Counted from the stretch's first letter, positions 29,377 to 38,795 are shown. The stretch is 64,000 bases of DNA from Neisseriaceae bacterium TC5R-5 (GCA_020830965.2 JACCFC020000016.1:21264-85263), one strand, 5' to 3'. Notes: a model not told the origin generated them from the letters alone. Numbers and translations: made by a program.

Positions 29377-29883
29377 ATGAAACATCTCTTTATAATCATG
29401 ATGTTTTTGTTATTGGCTAGCAGTGCGAGCGCACAAGAAACGGGAAGTACGCTAGACCCGGGGCTGACACTCTGCTCGGATGGTACGGTTGCCGATGCTG
29501 GCTGTATTGATCTGAACCGTCATCCAACTATCGATCAGACCAAACAGTTACTAACGCTATTACTGAGCAAAGAAACCAAGCAAGCGCAAAAATTTTGCAC
29601 TCAGGATAATCCACAATGCTTATCTCCGATCATTCAGTACTTTAAAAAAGTGCGTAGCTATGAATTAGTTTCAACGAAACTGATTGGTGCTGATGACTTG
29701 ACTATTCGATCAACTATTGAAGCAATAGTGATTCTGGGTGACCCGCATGAAGATAATCAATATAACTTCATTTTTGAGTACCAACGTCATCCGGAAAATA
29801 CATTATGGGGAGTCAGCCATATTGATTTAGAAAATGTCACACAGTCTACTAACAACGCAGAAGACCGGATGTTATTTCATTAA
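29377..29883 (+). CDS. Hypothetical secreted protein
   Basis: A 168-residue protein with a clear signal peptide (KHLFIIMMFLLLASSASAQE, cleavage after ASA). The mature part has four cysteines in two pairs (LCSDG...GCIDL; FCTQDNPQC), which could form disulfides, and no recognised domain. The start at 29377 is chosen over an upstream GTG because it begins the signal peptide. It is divergent from the SYLF lipoprotein gene; no function can be assigned. Confidence 0.65.
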   Translation: MKHLFIIMMFLLLASSASAQETGSTLDPGLTLCSDGTVADAGCIDLNRHPTIDQTKQLLTLLLSKETKQAQKFCTQDNPQCLSPIIQYFKKVRSYELVSTKLIGADDLTIRSTIEAIVILGDPHEDNQYNFIFEYQRHPENTLWGVSHIDLENVTQSTNNAEDRMLFH

Positions 29884-30024
29884 GCAGGTCAATGAGCAGA
29901 GGTGGCTAGACGATGAACGCCTTGTGGCAAATCTGACGGCGCCCGTAGCAGGGCGGATGACAATGCTTGCCACCCCTATCAAAGAGCGACAAGTTTTCCT
30001 AATTCATATCAGCCGATATGTGGC

Positions 30025-30201
30025 TTATTTCCAGTTATTAACAAATGCCGAAGCTTTTTTGCTAGGTGCCTGTGCAGCAGGCTCTTTGATCGGGCCACTA
30101 CCACCTACCGGTTTAGCTGCGCCATCCTGCCCTTGCGCCGGCTTGGCTGCATCGGGGGTTTTGTTGCTATCGCTACTGGCTTGCTGGATAGGCTTGTTCA
30201 T
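30025..30201 (-). CDS. Small hypothetical protein, 58 residues, proline/alanine/lysine-rich
   Basis: A short minus-strand frame preceded by a good ribosome-binding site (GAAGAGGATATCACC then ATG). It reads MNKPIQQASSDSNKTPDA, continues low-complexity and hydrophilic (AAKPAQGQDGAAKPVGG) and ends ASAFVNNWK. It has no membrane helix or known domain and is probably disordered. A plus-strand frame overlaps it but has no ribosome-binding site and runs out of the preceding gene. Expression is unproven. Confidence 0.5.
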   Translation of the reverse strand: MNKPIQQASSDSNKTPDAAKPAQGQDGAAKPVGGSGPIKEPAAQAPSKKASAFVNNWK

Positions 30202-30328
30202 GGTGATATCCTCTTCATGAATGCCGCACTCGTAAAGTTACGGGTGACTGGCCAGGCCACTATGGCAGTCAGCCTAAATACCGTCCGTACGGTAAGTCGC
30301 ATAGCGTAGGAACAGCCCCCACCAAGCA

Positions 30329-30826
30329 TCAGACCATCAACGGCTGCTGCAAGCGTGCCAACAAGCGTGTCAGGCATTCCCGCACCGCCTGCTGTCGTAC
30401 TGCAGCGCGATCGCCGCTAAAGTAACAGCAAAACGCTTCACTAAACTGCTGTGGGCCAGCAAGAGCAAACCAAACCGTCCCCACTGGTTTAGTCACACTT
30501 CCGCCACCCGGCCCGGCAATACCAGAAATAGCGATACTCCAATCCGCCTTGGCCAACGCTTGCGCGCCGGCCGCCATCTGTCGAACCACGGCCTCACTGA
30601 CCGCACCATGCTCCGCCAACGTTTGCTCACTCACTCCCAGCAAGCGCTGCTTGGCCGCATTGCTATAACTGACCAGGCCATAAGCAAACCAGGCCGAACT
30701 GCCAGCGATATCGGTTAAGGCAGCCGCCACCATGCCGCCGGTACATGATTCTGCCGTGCTCAGCCACGCACCGTGTACTTGCAATTGCTGGCCCACTGCT
30801 GCGGCTAGTTTATTGATATCCGTCAT
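30329..30826 (-). CDS. pncC: Nicotinamide-nucleotide amidohydrolase (PncC, CinA C-terminal family)
   Basis: PncC deamidates nicotinamide mononucleotide to nicotinate mononucleotide, recycling the NMN released by DNA ligase. The 165 residues match the stand-alone CinA C-terminal domain: STAESCTGGMVAAALTDIAGSS with the catalytic serine region, VSYSNAAKQRLLGV, ISGIAGPGGGSVTKPVGTV. The start overlaps the end of pgi by 17 bp, so the two are likely one transcription unit. Confidence 0.93.
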   Translation of the reverse strand: MTDINKLAAAVGQQLQVHGAWLSTAESCTGGMVAAALTDIAGSSAWFAYGLVSYSNAAKQRLLGVSEQTLAEHGAVSEAVVRQMAAGAQALAKADWSIAISGIAGPGGGSVTKPVGTVWFALAGPQQFSEAFCCYFSGDRAAVRQQAVRECLTRLLARLQQPLMV

Positions 30827-32474
30827 GCTGCTGCTCTCGAAAAAAACGAATCAAGCCATTGGTGGAGCTATCGTGCTTGCACGCTGCGGCACTAGCCGTA
30901 CTGAGTTCCGGCAGAATACGGCGAGCCAGTTGCTTACCGTACTCTACCCCCCACTGATCAAAGGAGTTAATCCCCCAGATAATGCCTTGCACAAACACTT
31001 TATGTTCATACAGCGCTAACAGCATCCCCAGGGTATAGGGGGTGACTTTGCTTAACGCCAAGGTATTGGAGGGCTGATTACCGGGAAACAGTTTGTGCGG
31101 CAGCAGCATGTCCAGTTGTTCGCCAGATAGCGCTGCCAGCTCCTGCATCACCTCAGCCTCACTTTTACCACGCATCAGCGCTTCGGTTTGCGCCAGGCAA
31201 TTAGCAACCAATACCTGATGCTGCTCGCCCAGTGGATAATGGCTGTTCATCGGGATAATGAAATCACAGGGTACTAAACGGGTACCCTGGTGCAGCAACT
31301 GGAAAAACGCGTGCTGGCTATTGGCACCCTCTTCACCCCAGATGATCGGACCAGTGTCAAAATCCAGCAACTCGCCATAACGCCCTACCCGTTTGCCGTT
31401 AGACTCCATATCCAATTGCTGGATATACGCCGGCAAACGGCGCAAACCGTGGTCGTAGGGCATGATGGCGTGGGTATGTGCACGGTAAAAAGTGTTATAC
31501 CAGATACCAATCAGCGCCAGCAGCACCGGCATATTGGCGGCAAAGGGCGCGCGGAAGAAATGCTGATCCATCGCATAAGCACCTTGCAAAAAAGCGCGAA
31601 AATGCTCGGCCCCTACGGCCAGCATTACTGGCAGACCAATAGCCGACCACACCGAATAACGCCCACCAACCCAATCCCAAAAACCGAACATATAGGCCGG
31701 GTCGATACCAAATGCCTTCACTGCGGCCAAATTGGTGGACACCGCAACAAAATGCTGAGCAATATCCGCTGTGCTACCTGCCTGCAAAAACCATTGCCGC
31801 GCCGCCTGCGCATTTAGCAGTGTTTCCGGCGTGGTAAACGATTTAGAGGCGATGATAAACAGCGTCGTGGCTGGATTTAAGCCTTGCAAGGTCTGCGCAA
31901 GGTGCTGACCATCGACATTAGAAACAAAGTGCACATTTAAATTGGACTGCGCATACGGTGCCAGGGCTTCCTTCACCAGCAAGGGCCCCAAATCGGAGCC
32001 ACCAATACCTAGATTCACCACATCACGAATGGGCTCGCCAGTGAAACCCTGCCACTCACCACAGCGTATCTGCTCGCTAAAACGCTGCATTCTGCTCAGC
32101 ACCGCTTGGATCTCCGGCACAACGTCACGGCCATCCAAGCATAGCTGCTCACTGGCAGGCAGGCGTAGCGCGGTATGCAACACCGCGCGATTTTCGCTGA
32201 CATTGATGCGCGAACCTTGGCGCAACTGCTGCATCCAGCCGCTTAAATCGGCAACCTGAGCCAGTTCAAACAGCAGCGCCAGTGTGCGCTCAGTAATACG
32301 ATTTTTTGAGTAATCCAGCAACAGACCATCCAGCTCCAGCGAGAAGTGCTGAAAACGCTGCACATCAGCGGCAAATAAATCGCGCATCAGTAGATGGCGG
32401 GTAGCACGCTGATGCTGGTGCAGCTTGGCCCAGACCTGGGTGGCGTTAATGTCGAAGTGACGGTTACTTGTCAT
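30810..32474 (-). CDS. pgi: Glucose-6-phosphate isomerase (Pgi)
   Basis: Pgi interconverts glucose 6-phosphate and fructose 6-phosphate. The 554-residue product shows NLGIGGSDLGPLLV, the SKSFTTPETLLNA phosphate-binding loop, GGRYSVWSAIGLP, the catalytic glutamate region MPYDHGLRRLPAY then QQLDMESNGKRV, and NSFDQWGVEYGKQLA near the end. Length matches the family. The ATG at 32474 is preferred; an upstream TTG would add only four residues. Confidence 0.96.
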   Translation of the reverse strand: MTSNRHFDINATQVWAKLHQHQRATRHLLMRDLFAADVQRFQHFSLELDGLLLDYSKNRITERTLALLFELAQVADLSGWMQQLRQGSRINVSENRAVLHTALRLPASEQLCLDGRDVVPEIQAVLSRMQRFSEQIRCGEWQGFTGEPIRDVVNLGIGGSDLGPLLVKEALAPYAQSNLNVHFVSNVDGQHLAQTLQGLNPATTLFIIASKSFTTPETLLNAQAARQWFLQAGSTADIAQHFVAVSTNLAAVKAFGIDPAYMFGFWDWVGGRYSVWSAIGLPVMLAVGAEHFRAFLQGAYAMDQHFFRAPFAANMPVLLALIGIWYNTFYRAHTHAIMPYDHGLRRLPAYIQQLDMESNGKRVGRYGELLDFDTGPIIWGEEGANSQHAFFQLLHQGTRLVPCDFIIPMNSHYPLGEQHQVLVANCLAQTEALMRGKSEAEVMQELAALSGEQLDMLLPHKLFPGNQPSNTLALSKVTPYTLGMLLALYEHKVFVQGIIWGINSFDQWGVEYGKQLARRILPELSTASAAACKHDSSTNGLIRFFREQQHDGYQ

Positions 32475-32536
32475 GGAGCCTGTCAATACAATGTGAGATA
32501 ACTAAAGATGAAGAAACATACAGTCCTGTCACCGGC

Positions 32537-33082
32537 TCACAACTTAAGAAAATGCTCCCGATAATAGATGAGCTCTTCAATCGACTCCAGAATATCCGCC
32601 AGCGCCTCATGCTTGCCATGCTTCACCACGCCCTTGACCACCTCTGGCTTCCAACGCTTGCATAACTCTTTCAGCGTGGAAACATCCAGATTGCGGTAAT
32701 GGAAATACGCCTCCAGATGTGGCATCCAGCGCGCCATAAAGCGACGATCCTGATGAATGGTATTGCCACACATAGGCGAGGTTTGCGGGGGGGCATACTG
32801 CGCGATGAAATCAAGTAGTTGCTGCTCGGCCTGCTCCACCGTCAGCGTCGAGGCTTTAACTTTATCGATCAGCCCACTCTTGCCATGCGTATTTTTGTTC
32901 CAGTCATCCATCGCATCCAGCACCGCGTCGGGCTGATGAATGACCAACACTGGCGATTGCGCCAGCACGTTTAATTGGCTATCGGTCACCACCATCGCCA
33001 CTTCAATAATGTGGTCGGTCTCCGGCTTTAGCCCGGTCATTTCCATGTCCAGCCAGATGAGGTTGTTGCTATCTTGTGCCAT
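32537..33082 (-). CDS. orn: Oligoribonuclease (Orn)
   Basis: Orn is the 3'-to-5' exoribonuclease that finishes RNA decay by cleaving dinucleotides, including pGpG from cyclic di-GMP turnover. The 181-residue DEDDh protein begins with [11 protein letters not shown] (first D and E), has [16 protein letters not shown], and [19 protein letters not shown] with the last histidine/aspartate pair. The start at 33082 gives the standard [18 protein letters not shown]; the open frame upstream is rejected. The HD-GYP protein at 20810 could feed pGpG to it, an inference. Confidence 0.96.
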   Translation of the reverse strand: MAQDSNNLIWLDMEMTGLKPETDHIIEVAMVVTDSQLNVLAQSPVLVIHQPDAVLDAMDDWNKNTHGKSGLIDKVKASTLTVEQAEQQLLDFIAQYAPPQTSPMCGNTIHQDRRFMARWMPHLEAYFHYRNLDVSTLKELCKRWKPEVVKGVVKHGKHEALADILESIEELIYYREHFLKL

Positions 33083-33162
33083 ACTGTCCCGTCTTTGTAA
33101 AACTTGCCTATTTTCCTTCATTGCTGCCTTGGCGGCAAACTTCAAGAATAAAACGGAAATCC

Positions 33163-34407
33163 ATGACCGAGGTATTTAGCTCTCTTTTCATCGCTGCCCT
33201 TGCTCTCAGCCTGCTACTAAAACTCTGGCTGGGCAATCGCCACATCCAACATATCGCGCAACACCGTGCCGCCGTGCCGGTTGATTTTCAGGACACCATC
33301 AGTCTGGAACAACATCAGTTGGCTGCCGATTATAGTACTGCCAAAACCCGGCTGGGCCTGTTCTCAGCCATCCTAGATACCCTGATCATCGTCGCGCTCA
33401 CTTTCGGCGGTGTCCTGCAATGGCTAGCCGAGCGCAGTGCCGACTTCAGCCACTCGCCGGTGATTTCCGGCTTATTGCTGATTGTCGGCGTCAGCGTGTT
33501 AAGCGGCATCATTTCTTTTCCCCTCAGCCTATATAGCACTTTTGGTATCGAAAGCCGTTTCGGTTTCAATAAAACCACACCATGGCTATTTGTATTAGAT
33601 CAGCTTAAGGGTCTGTTGCTGGGGGCGCTGATCGGCCTGCCCTTAATTGCGCTGGTACTGTGGTTGATGGACATCTCCGGCCCGTTGTGGTGGTTATGGG
33701 TATGGCTGGTCTGGTCCGGCTTTCAGCTACTGATGCTGGCGCTCTACCCGACATTGATTGCACCGCTGTTTAACAAGTTTGTACCGCTGGAAGATCGACA
33801 GTTAAAAAACCGCATTGAGGCGCTGCTAAGCCGTGCTGGCTTCCAAAGTCAGGGGGTATTTGTGATGGATGGTTCACGCCGTTCCAGCCATGGTAATGCC
33901 TATTTCACCGGCTTTGGCCGCGCCAAGCGCATCGTGTTTTTTGATACCTTACTCAAGCAGCTAAGCCATGCCGAAATCGAAGCGGTACTGGCGCATGAGC
34001 TGGGACATTTCAAACACCGCCACATCGTTAAGCGCATCGTACTCACTTTTATTCTGTCACTGGTCTTTTTGTTTTTATTGGGGCAATTGCTGCATGCCCC
34101 TTGGTTTTATCAGGGCTTGAACGTGAACATGCCAAGCACAGCGATGGCGCTCGTGTTGTTCTTTATGGTGCTGCCCGCCTTTACCTTCCCGCTCACGCCA
34201 CTCTCCAGTTTATTGTCGCGCCAGCATGAATATCAGGCCGATCAGTTTGCCGCCAGCGAAACCCAAGCCAGCGATTTAATCTCGGCGCTGGTCAAACTGT
34301 ACCGTGACAACGCCTCCACCCTAACACCTGACCCACTGCATTCTACTTTTTACGACTCACACCCCCCTGCTACACTTCGTATCCATCACTTGAAAGAGAG
34401 TAACTGA
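33163..34407 (+). CDS. M48-family membrane metalloprotease (Ste24/CAAX protease-like)
   Basis: A 414-residue inner-membrane zinc protease with several hydrophobic helices, an N-terminal CAAX-prenyl-protease 1 N-terminal domain ([24 protein letters not shown] is typical) and the zinc motif HELGH in [14 protein letters not shown]. Bacteria lack prenylated CAAX substrates, so membrane-protein quality control is a reasonable but unproven role. It is divergent from orn over 80 bp; its stop overlaps the next start by 1 bp. Confidence 0.92.
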   Translation: MTEVFSSLFIAALALSLLLKLWLGNRHIQHIAQHRAAVPVDFQDTISLEQHQLAADYSTAKTRLGLFSAILDTLIIVALTFGGVLQWLAERSADFSHSPVISGLLLIVGVSVLSGIISFPLSLYSTFGIESRFGFNKTTPWLFVLDQLKGLLLGALIGLPLIALVLWLMDISGPLWWLWVWLVWSGFQLLMLALYPTLIAPLFNKFVPLEDRQLKNRIEALLSRAGFQSQGVFVMDGSRRSSHGNAYFTGFGRAKRIVFFDTLLKQLSHAEIEAVLAHELGHFKHRHIVKRIVLTFILSLVFLFLLGQLLHAPWFYQGLNVNMPSTAMALVLFFMVLPAFTFPLTPLSSLLSRQHEYQADQFAASETQASDLISALVKLYRDNASTLTPDPLHSTFYDSHPPATLRIHHLKESN

Positions 34408-34733
34408 TGAATCTGCTAGACATGTTCTGCAACCAGGAAGAAGGTGCGGGCGTCCTGCCCCGCGATACTCAGCAGCAGTTACTGGCCGATCTGCCGGATT
34501 GGAGCGTGCAAGGTATTGTGCTGGTCAAGGCCTTTAATTTTACTAAATTCCACGAAGTGATCGCCTTTGTGAATGCCATCGCCTGGATAGCACACCAAGA
34601 AGATCATCATCCCGATTTATCGGTGCATTACAACCGTGTCATCGTTAATTTCAGCACCCATAGTGCTAATGGCTTAACGCTGAACGATTTTATCTGTGCT
34701 GCCAAAACTCAAGCCTTACTAAACCATCCATGA
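34407..34733 (+). CDS. 4a-hydroxytetrahydrobiopterin dehydratase (PhhB/PCD family)
   Basis: Pterin-4a-carbinolamine dehydratases recycle the pterin used by aromatic amino acid hydroxylases. The 108-residue protein has the family's core: FNFTKFHEVIAFVNAIAWIA, the HHPD motif in HQEDHHPDLSVHYNRV, and a final THSANGLTLNDFICAA. No phenylalanine hydroxylase gene lies nearby, so its partner is unknown. It overlaps rsgA by 4 bp and the M48 protease by 1 bp. Confidence 0.92.
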   Translation: MNLLDMFCNQEEGAGVLPRDTQQQLLADLPDWSVQGIVLVKAFNFTKFHEVIAFVNAIAWIAHQEDHHPDLSVHYNRVIVNFSTHSANGLTLNDFICAAKTQALLNHP

Positions 34734-35608
34734 GTACAAAGGCCGGACAAATTATCTGTAGTTATGGGCGACGCTTTATCGTTGAATCAGCAGATCAAAC
34801 TTATGACTGCACCACCCGTGGCAAGCGGGTCGATTTTGCCTGCGGTGACTGGGTAGATATTCTGGTGCAAAACCAGCAGCAGGCGGTCATAGAGCGCGCC
34901 CACGAACGCAGCAGCCTGCTCTACCGGCAAGATGATTGGAAAACCAAAGTCATTGCCGCCAATGTCAGCCGTATCCTGTTTGTCACGGCAGCTGTACCCA
35001 GCCCGAATGAGGAACTACTGGGGCGCTGTTTACTGGCCGCCGAAGCCGGCAATATCGACCCGGTAATTGTGGTCAATAAAGCTGACCTGCCCGAAACCGC
35101 CGCGCTGCTCGACAAACTTGCGCTGTATACCAAGCTGGGCTACCAGTTGGTGACCCTGTCGGCCAAACAGGATATCAGCCCCTTGTTGCCGCTACTACAA
35201 AACCAGACCAGTGTGTTCGTAGGCCAATCCGGCATGGGCAAATCCACGCTCACCAACGCCTTATTGCCCGCGGCCAACGCACGCGTCGGCGAAATCTCCA
35301 CCGCCTTGGATGCTGGTCGCCATACCACCACCAATGCCACGCTTTATCATTTGAACGAGCATAGCCATCTGATTGACTCCCCTGGCCTGCAGGAGTTTGG
35401 CCTCAAACACTTGGCCGCCACCGACTTGATCTACTATTTCCCAGAAACACGCCCACTCATTGGGCACTGTCGTTTCCACAACTGCACACACTGCGTGGAG
35501 CCAGATTGCGCCATTATCAATGCCGGTCAGCAAGGCAGCATTACCCTCAGCAGACTAGCGCTACTGCAAAAACTGACCAAGGAATTAGAAAAGCATCGAT
35601 ACAAATAA
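34730..35608 (+). CDS. rsgA: Small ribosomal subunit biogenesis GTPase RsgA
   Basis: RsgA is a circularly permuted GTPase that checks late 30S assembly. The 292 residues hold an N-terminal OB-fold, then G4 (VNKADL), G1 (GQSGMGKSTLTNAL), G3 (DSPGLQEFGL) in the permuted order, and a C-terminal zinc knuckle (CRFHNCTHCVEPDCA). It ends the M48 protease-pterin dehydratase-rsgA run. Confidence 0.96.
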   Translation: MSTKAGQIICSYGRRFIVESADQTYDCTTRGKRVDFACGDWVDILVQNQQQAVIERAHERSSLLYRQDDWKTKVIAANVSRILFVTAAVPSPNEELLGRCLLAAEAGNIDPVIVVNKADLPETAALLDKLALYTKLGYQLVTLSAKQDISPLLPLLQNQTSVFVGQSGMGKSTLTNALLPAANARVGEISTALDAGRHTTTNATLYHLNEHSHLIDSPGLQEFGLKHLAATDLIYYFPETRPLIGHCRFHNCTHCVEPDCAIINAGQQGSITLSRLALLQKLTKELEKHRYK

Positions 35609-35725
35609 AGACAACAACACTGCATAATTTCTATTCACAGTCTAGATAAACTCAAATAAAATGAAAATCTCTACAAATTAGTGTATTGACATAAACAACA
35701 AAAAACATATCTAGAGGAGCTAGAA

Positions 35726-36466
35726 ATGGCTAAACGAATTGCATTAGTGACCGGCGGTATGGGCGGCATAGGTAGCGCCATCTGCAAAACACTGGCCGAG
35801 GCAGGCCATACCGTCGTCACCACCTATAGTAAGCCGGGGCGCGAACAATCTTGGCTAGCCGATATACATGGGCTGGGCTGCCACGATGTTTATGCTTACC
35901 AGTGTGACGTTACAGACACCGATGCCTGCCAGGCGTTGGTTGCCAAAATCCATAAAGACCACGGCCCAGTAGACATTCTGGTGAACAATGCCGGCATTAC
36001 CCGTGACGTGAGCTTCCGCAAACAGAGCAAGGATGACTGGGATCAAGTATTACGTACCAATCTGGACTCGGTATTCAATATGAGCAAGCCAGTAGTGGAC
36101 AGCATGACCGAACGCAGTTTTGGTCGCATCATTAATATTTCTTCCATCAATGGTCAGAAAGGCCAGTTTGGCCAAACCAACTACTCCGCGGCCAAAGCCG
36201 GCATGCACGGCTTCACTATGGCATTGGCACAGGAAGTGGCGCGCAAAGGGGTGACCGTCAACACCATTTCCCCTGGTTATATTGCAACTGAAATGGTGAT
36301 GGCCGTACCAGAAGATACGCGTGGCAAGATTATTGCCAATATCCCGGTAGGCCGACTGGGCAAGCCTGAAGAGATTGCCTCCTTGGTCAGCTATCTCGCT
36401 TCTGAGCAAGCTGGCTTTATCACCGGCAGTAATATCGCCATCAATGGCGGCCAGCACATGATGTAA
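35726..36466 (+). CDS. phaB: Acetoacetyl-CoA reductase (PhaB/PhbB)
   Basis: PhaB reduces acetoacetyl-CoA to (R)-3-hydroxybutyryl-CoA with NADPH, the second step of polyhydroxybutyrate synthesis. The 246-residue SDR protein has the nucleotide motif VTGGMGGIGSAIC, NNAGITRD, catalytic ISSINGQKGQFGQTNYSAAK (Ser, Tyr, Lys), and the PhaB-specific SPGYIATEMV. A strong AGAGGAG ribosome-binding site precedes the ATG, and TTGACA at 35686-35691 with TATCTA 16 bp on may be its promoter. phaA and phaC are not adjacent. Confidence 0.92.
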   Translation: MAKRIALVTGGMGGIGSAICKTLAEAGHTVVTTYSKPGREQSWLADIHGLGCHDVYAYQCDVTDTDACQALVAKIHKDHGPVDILVNNAGITRDVSFRKQSKDDWDQVLRTNLDSVFNMSKPVVDSMTERSFGRIINISSINGQKGQFGQTNYSAAKAGMHGFTMALAQEVARKGVTVNTISPGYIATEMVMAVPEDTRGKIIANIPVGRLGKPEEIASLVSYLASEQAGFITGSNIAINGGQHMM

Positions 36467-36482
36467 ACACATCGCCACAAAC

Positions 36483-36516
36483 AAGCCCCATCCGGCGAAA
36501 ACAGGGTGGGGCTTTT
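36483..36516 (+). terminator. Terminator after phaB
   Basis: AAGCCCCATCC (36483-36493) pairs with GGGTGGGGCTT (36504-36514), one G-T wobble, followed by TTTCATTT. It lies 17 bp after the phaB stop and is a convincing rho-independent terminator. Confidence 0.9.
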
Positions 36517-36797
36517 CATTTATAAGTGCCTTTAGCCCCCCACCTTTAACAGCCTTTCGGCATCTGCAAATACAAAATTAATATTATTAAATCAATAGCT
36601 TAATTTCATTTCTCGGCAATTTAATCTGACTTCTACGAATGTCTGCATATCGCGATGTCGTAACGCATCGCGTTAGCGCAGCATAGCCTCAGCAGGCAAT
36701 TACGCAAAACGTAGGCTGATGTGCACACTTTACATGCAGGCAATTAACTGCATGTCATTCTTCTCACACAAATACAAAGAATGGACGCTGACAACCA
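36517..36797. other. Gene-free stretch between phaB terminator and ArsR ruin
   Basis: No gene or known element is visible. The stretch is AT-rich in its first half. It ends with a tandem duplication of ATGGACGCTGACAA (36781-36794 and 36798-36811), so that two candidate start codons lie 17 bp apart in different frames. Confidence 0.5.
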
Positions 36798-37112
36798 ATG
36801 GACGCTGACAAGATTTTCAAGGCGCTAAGCGACCCGACACGCAGAAAGCTGCTCGACCTGTTGTACGAGAGCGATGGGCAGACGCTGGGCCAGCTCTGCG
36901 AACAGTTCGACATAACGCGGCAGTAGGCCACCCAGCACATCGGGATTCTGGAGGCGGCCAATCTGGTAAGCACGGTCTAGCGGGGCCAGGAAAAGCTGCA
37001 TTTCATCAATCCGGTGCCGCTACACGATGTCTATGAGCGGTGGGTGCGTAAATTCGAACGTCAGCGGCTTACCCTGCTGCACGACCTGAAGAAAGAACTT
37101 GAAGGAGAATGA
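36798..37112 (+). pseudogene. ArsR-family regulator pseudogene with two in-frame amber stops
   Basis: Read through its stops, the frame gives MDADKIFKALSDPTRRKLLD, LYESDGQTLGQLCEQFDITRQ, then ATQHIGILEAANLV and YERWVRKFERQRL, a full-length ArsR winged-helix repressor of about 104 residues. TAG codons interrupt it at 36924-36926 (in the recognition helix) and 36978-36980. Apart from these the frame is intact, so decay looks recent. It overlaps the usual partner, an SRPBCC gene, which is also broken. A 17-bp duplication lies at its start. Confidence 0.8.
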
Positions 37113-37114
37113 CG

Positions 37115-37258
37115 ATGAGCAAAGAGAAGACGAGTTTCGTTTATGTGACCTACATTCGCTCGACGCCGGAAAAAGTATTCGAGGCCATCACCAGATCTGA
37201 GGTCGCGCGGCGCTAATGGCGCCACGAGAACGTTTCCGACTAGAAGCCCGGGGTGATT
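37115..37258 (+). pseudogene. SRPBCC/AHSA1-domain protein remnant, cut by a MITE-like element
   Basis: The frame starts 2 bp after the ArsR stop and reads MSKEKTSFVYVTYIRSTPEK, VFEAITRSEVARR, then TAA (37214-37216), WRHENVSD and TAG (37241-37243). This is the N-terminus of the SRPBCC (AHSA1-like) proteins that ArsR-type regulators of this group normally precede. The rest of the ~150-residue domain is missing; the MITE-like element begins where it ends. Confidence 0.7.
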
Positions 37259-37367
37259 CAGCTAACAAAATATCGAAGAGCACCTGAGCCAAGGCGTGCC
37301 GACGCAGACAATACCAGTGGTACGGCAAGGAGGCGCAACGCTGGATCAGGGGTTTGGTTAGCGGCTC
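37259..37367. repeat. MITE-like element copy 5
   Basis: About 109 bp, starting (CA)GCTAACAAAATATCGAAGAG with a worn left end and finishing GGGGTTTGGTTAGCGGCTC, followed by TTA (37368-37370). The interior has CCTGAGCCAAGGCGTGCC and GGAGGCGCAACGCTGGATC, same orientation as copies 4 and 7. It sits at the break point of the SRPBCC remnant. Confidence 0.8.
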
Positions 37368-37481
37368 TTATTCACTGCCTATATCCACCCTGGTTGTAGT
37401 ATGGCGAGCTAGGGCTCATGAATAATTCTCGGCAGCCCGGGCTCATTGAGTTGGCCGTATATACTCATGTTACTTAACCTG

Positions 37482-38795
37482 TCAGTGCGCTAGGGTCAAT
37501 AAGCTATTGTTGCCAGGAAATAACATTTTAAGATCAACGGCCTCAGCCATCGCCCGGTTACCTTCATCGCCTGGATGGAGCCTGTCACCAGAATCAAAGC
37601 GCGCTGTCAGACGAGCGGGATGCTCGGGATCGCGTAACACCGCATCAAAATCGATGACAGCATCAAAGGTGCCACTGTGCCGTATCCAGTTATTCACCTG
37701 TTGGCGTAAGGCGTCTTTATCCGGCTGGTAGTAATTGTCCATCGGCGTACCAGGCAACGCGCCTTCGAATGGTGTCAGTGTTGCACCGATCACTCGCAGG
37801 CCGCGAGCATGAACCTGCTCAGCCAGTTGGCGATAGCCCGCTGTCAACGCCTCGAGTGTGGGTCTTGGGCTCTGCGGCGCGAAAATGGTACCCGGCCAGG
37901 CAATATCGTTAATCCCTATCATGACAATAACGCTTTGCACGCCGGGTTGCGCCAGCACATCACGCTCTAACCGTGCCAAGGCATTGACCCCCATGCCGTC
38001 AGACAGAAGCCGGGCACCGGAGATGCCAGCGTTGATAACACTGACACCCTGCGGGGCAAGGCGGGTAGCCAGAAAGTCTGGCCAGCGGCTGTCTTTGTCC
38101 AAACTGGCAGCATTACCATCAGTAATGGAATCGCCGAGCAGCACAACGGTTCGCGCTGCTTGTTCAGTTTCGACCTGAACCCCAACCAGCAGCGGGCGGG
38201 CCGTGGTGCTGTGGACAGACTCGTCTGTTACTTTAAGTGCCAGGGCCGTGGTCTGGTCTCCCGGAACAATCCAGCCAGTCTGACGGCCATCCCAGTGGAA
38301 AGTTCTCATCGGCGTTGCCTTCGGCACATAGAAGCTCACTGTCGCTTGAGTCAGTGCTGGGATGCGCAATGCCACAGGATCGCTGAGCAGCAAAGCGCCG
38401 GGGAGGATCGTCGCTGCTTCTTGGCCACCAAATGTCACCGTGCGTAAGCTATCGGCAGCAATGGCACTATTGCTCTGCGCCAACGCTAACGTTGCTTTAC
38501 CCACCGTGAGTGGCTGGCTGCCATGGGTATTAGACAGCACGATACGAAACCGCTCTCCCCCTAAGCTGATGCGCGCCACCTGGCGTACCGTTTGGTCATG
38601 CAGCTCGGTGGGAATATTAGTGGAAAGCGGAAAACCCGAACCCCATACAGGCTGCGGACTAGCCCACCAAGTTGCCACCCAGGAAGGCGTAGCAGCAAGC
38701 GCAGTAGTGGTTATCATCGCTGTACCCACTACAACTGCCAATGCTAGAACTCTCTTAGATGAAGCCGTGGAAAATAATTTGAAGGAGTTTTTCAT
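37482..38795 (-). CDS. Secreted SGNH/GDSL-family hydrolase
   Basis: A 437-residue exported esterase-like protein. The signal peptide (VLALAVVVGTAMITTTALAATP) is followed by an N-terminal beta-rich region of about 160 residues and the SGNH domain: block I VVLLGDSITDGNAAS with the serine nucleophile, block II INAGISGARLL with G, block III MIGINDIAWPG with N, and block V DRLHPGDEGNRAM with the D-x-x-H pair. This two-part layout occurs in secreted GDSL esterases acting on plant or microbial polysaccharides; the substrate is unknown. It is divergent from a LysR regulator, which may control it. Confidence 0.9.
   Translation of the reverse strand: MKNSFKLFSTASSKRVLALAVVVGTAMITTTALAATPSWVATWWASPQPVWGSGFPLSTNIPTELHDQTVRQVARISLGGERFRIVLSNTHGSQPLTVGKATLALAQSNSAIAADSLRTVTFGGQEAATILPGALLLSDPVALRIPALTQATVSFYVPKATPMRTFHWDGRQTGWIVPGDQTTALALKVTDESVHSTTARPLLVGVQVETEQAARTVVLLGDSITDGNAASLDKDSRWPDFLATRLAPQGVSVINAGISGARLLSDGMGVNALARLERDVLAQPGVQSVIVMIGINDIAWPGTIFAPQSPRPTLEALTAGYRQLAEQVHARGLRVIGATLTPFEGALPGTPMDNYYQPDKDALRQQVNNWIRHSGTFDAVIDFDAVLRDPEHPARLTARFDSGDRLHPGDEGNRAMAEAVDLKMLFPGNNSLLTLAH

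Noticed and set aside
29834..30220. 128-codon plus-strand frame overlapping the end of the secreted protein gene
   Set aside because: It has no ribosome-binding site; the minus strand of the same stretch has a better supported small frame.
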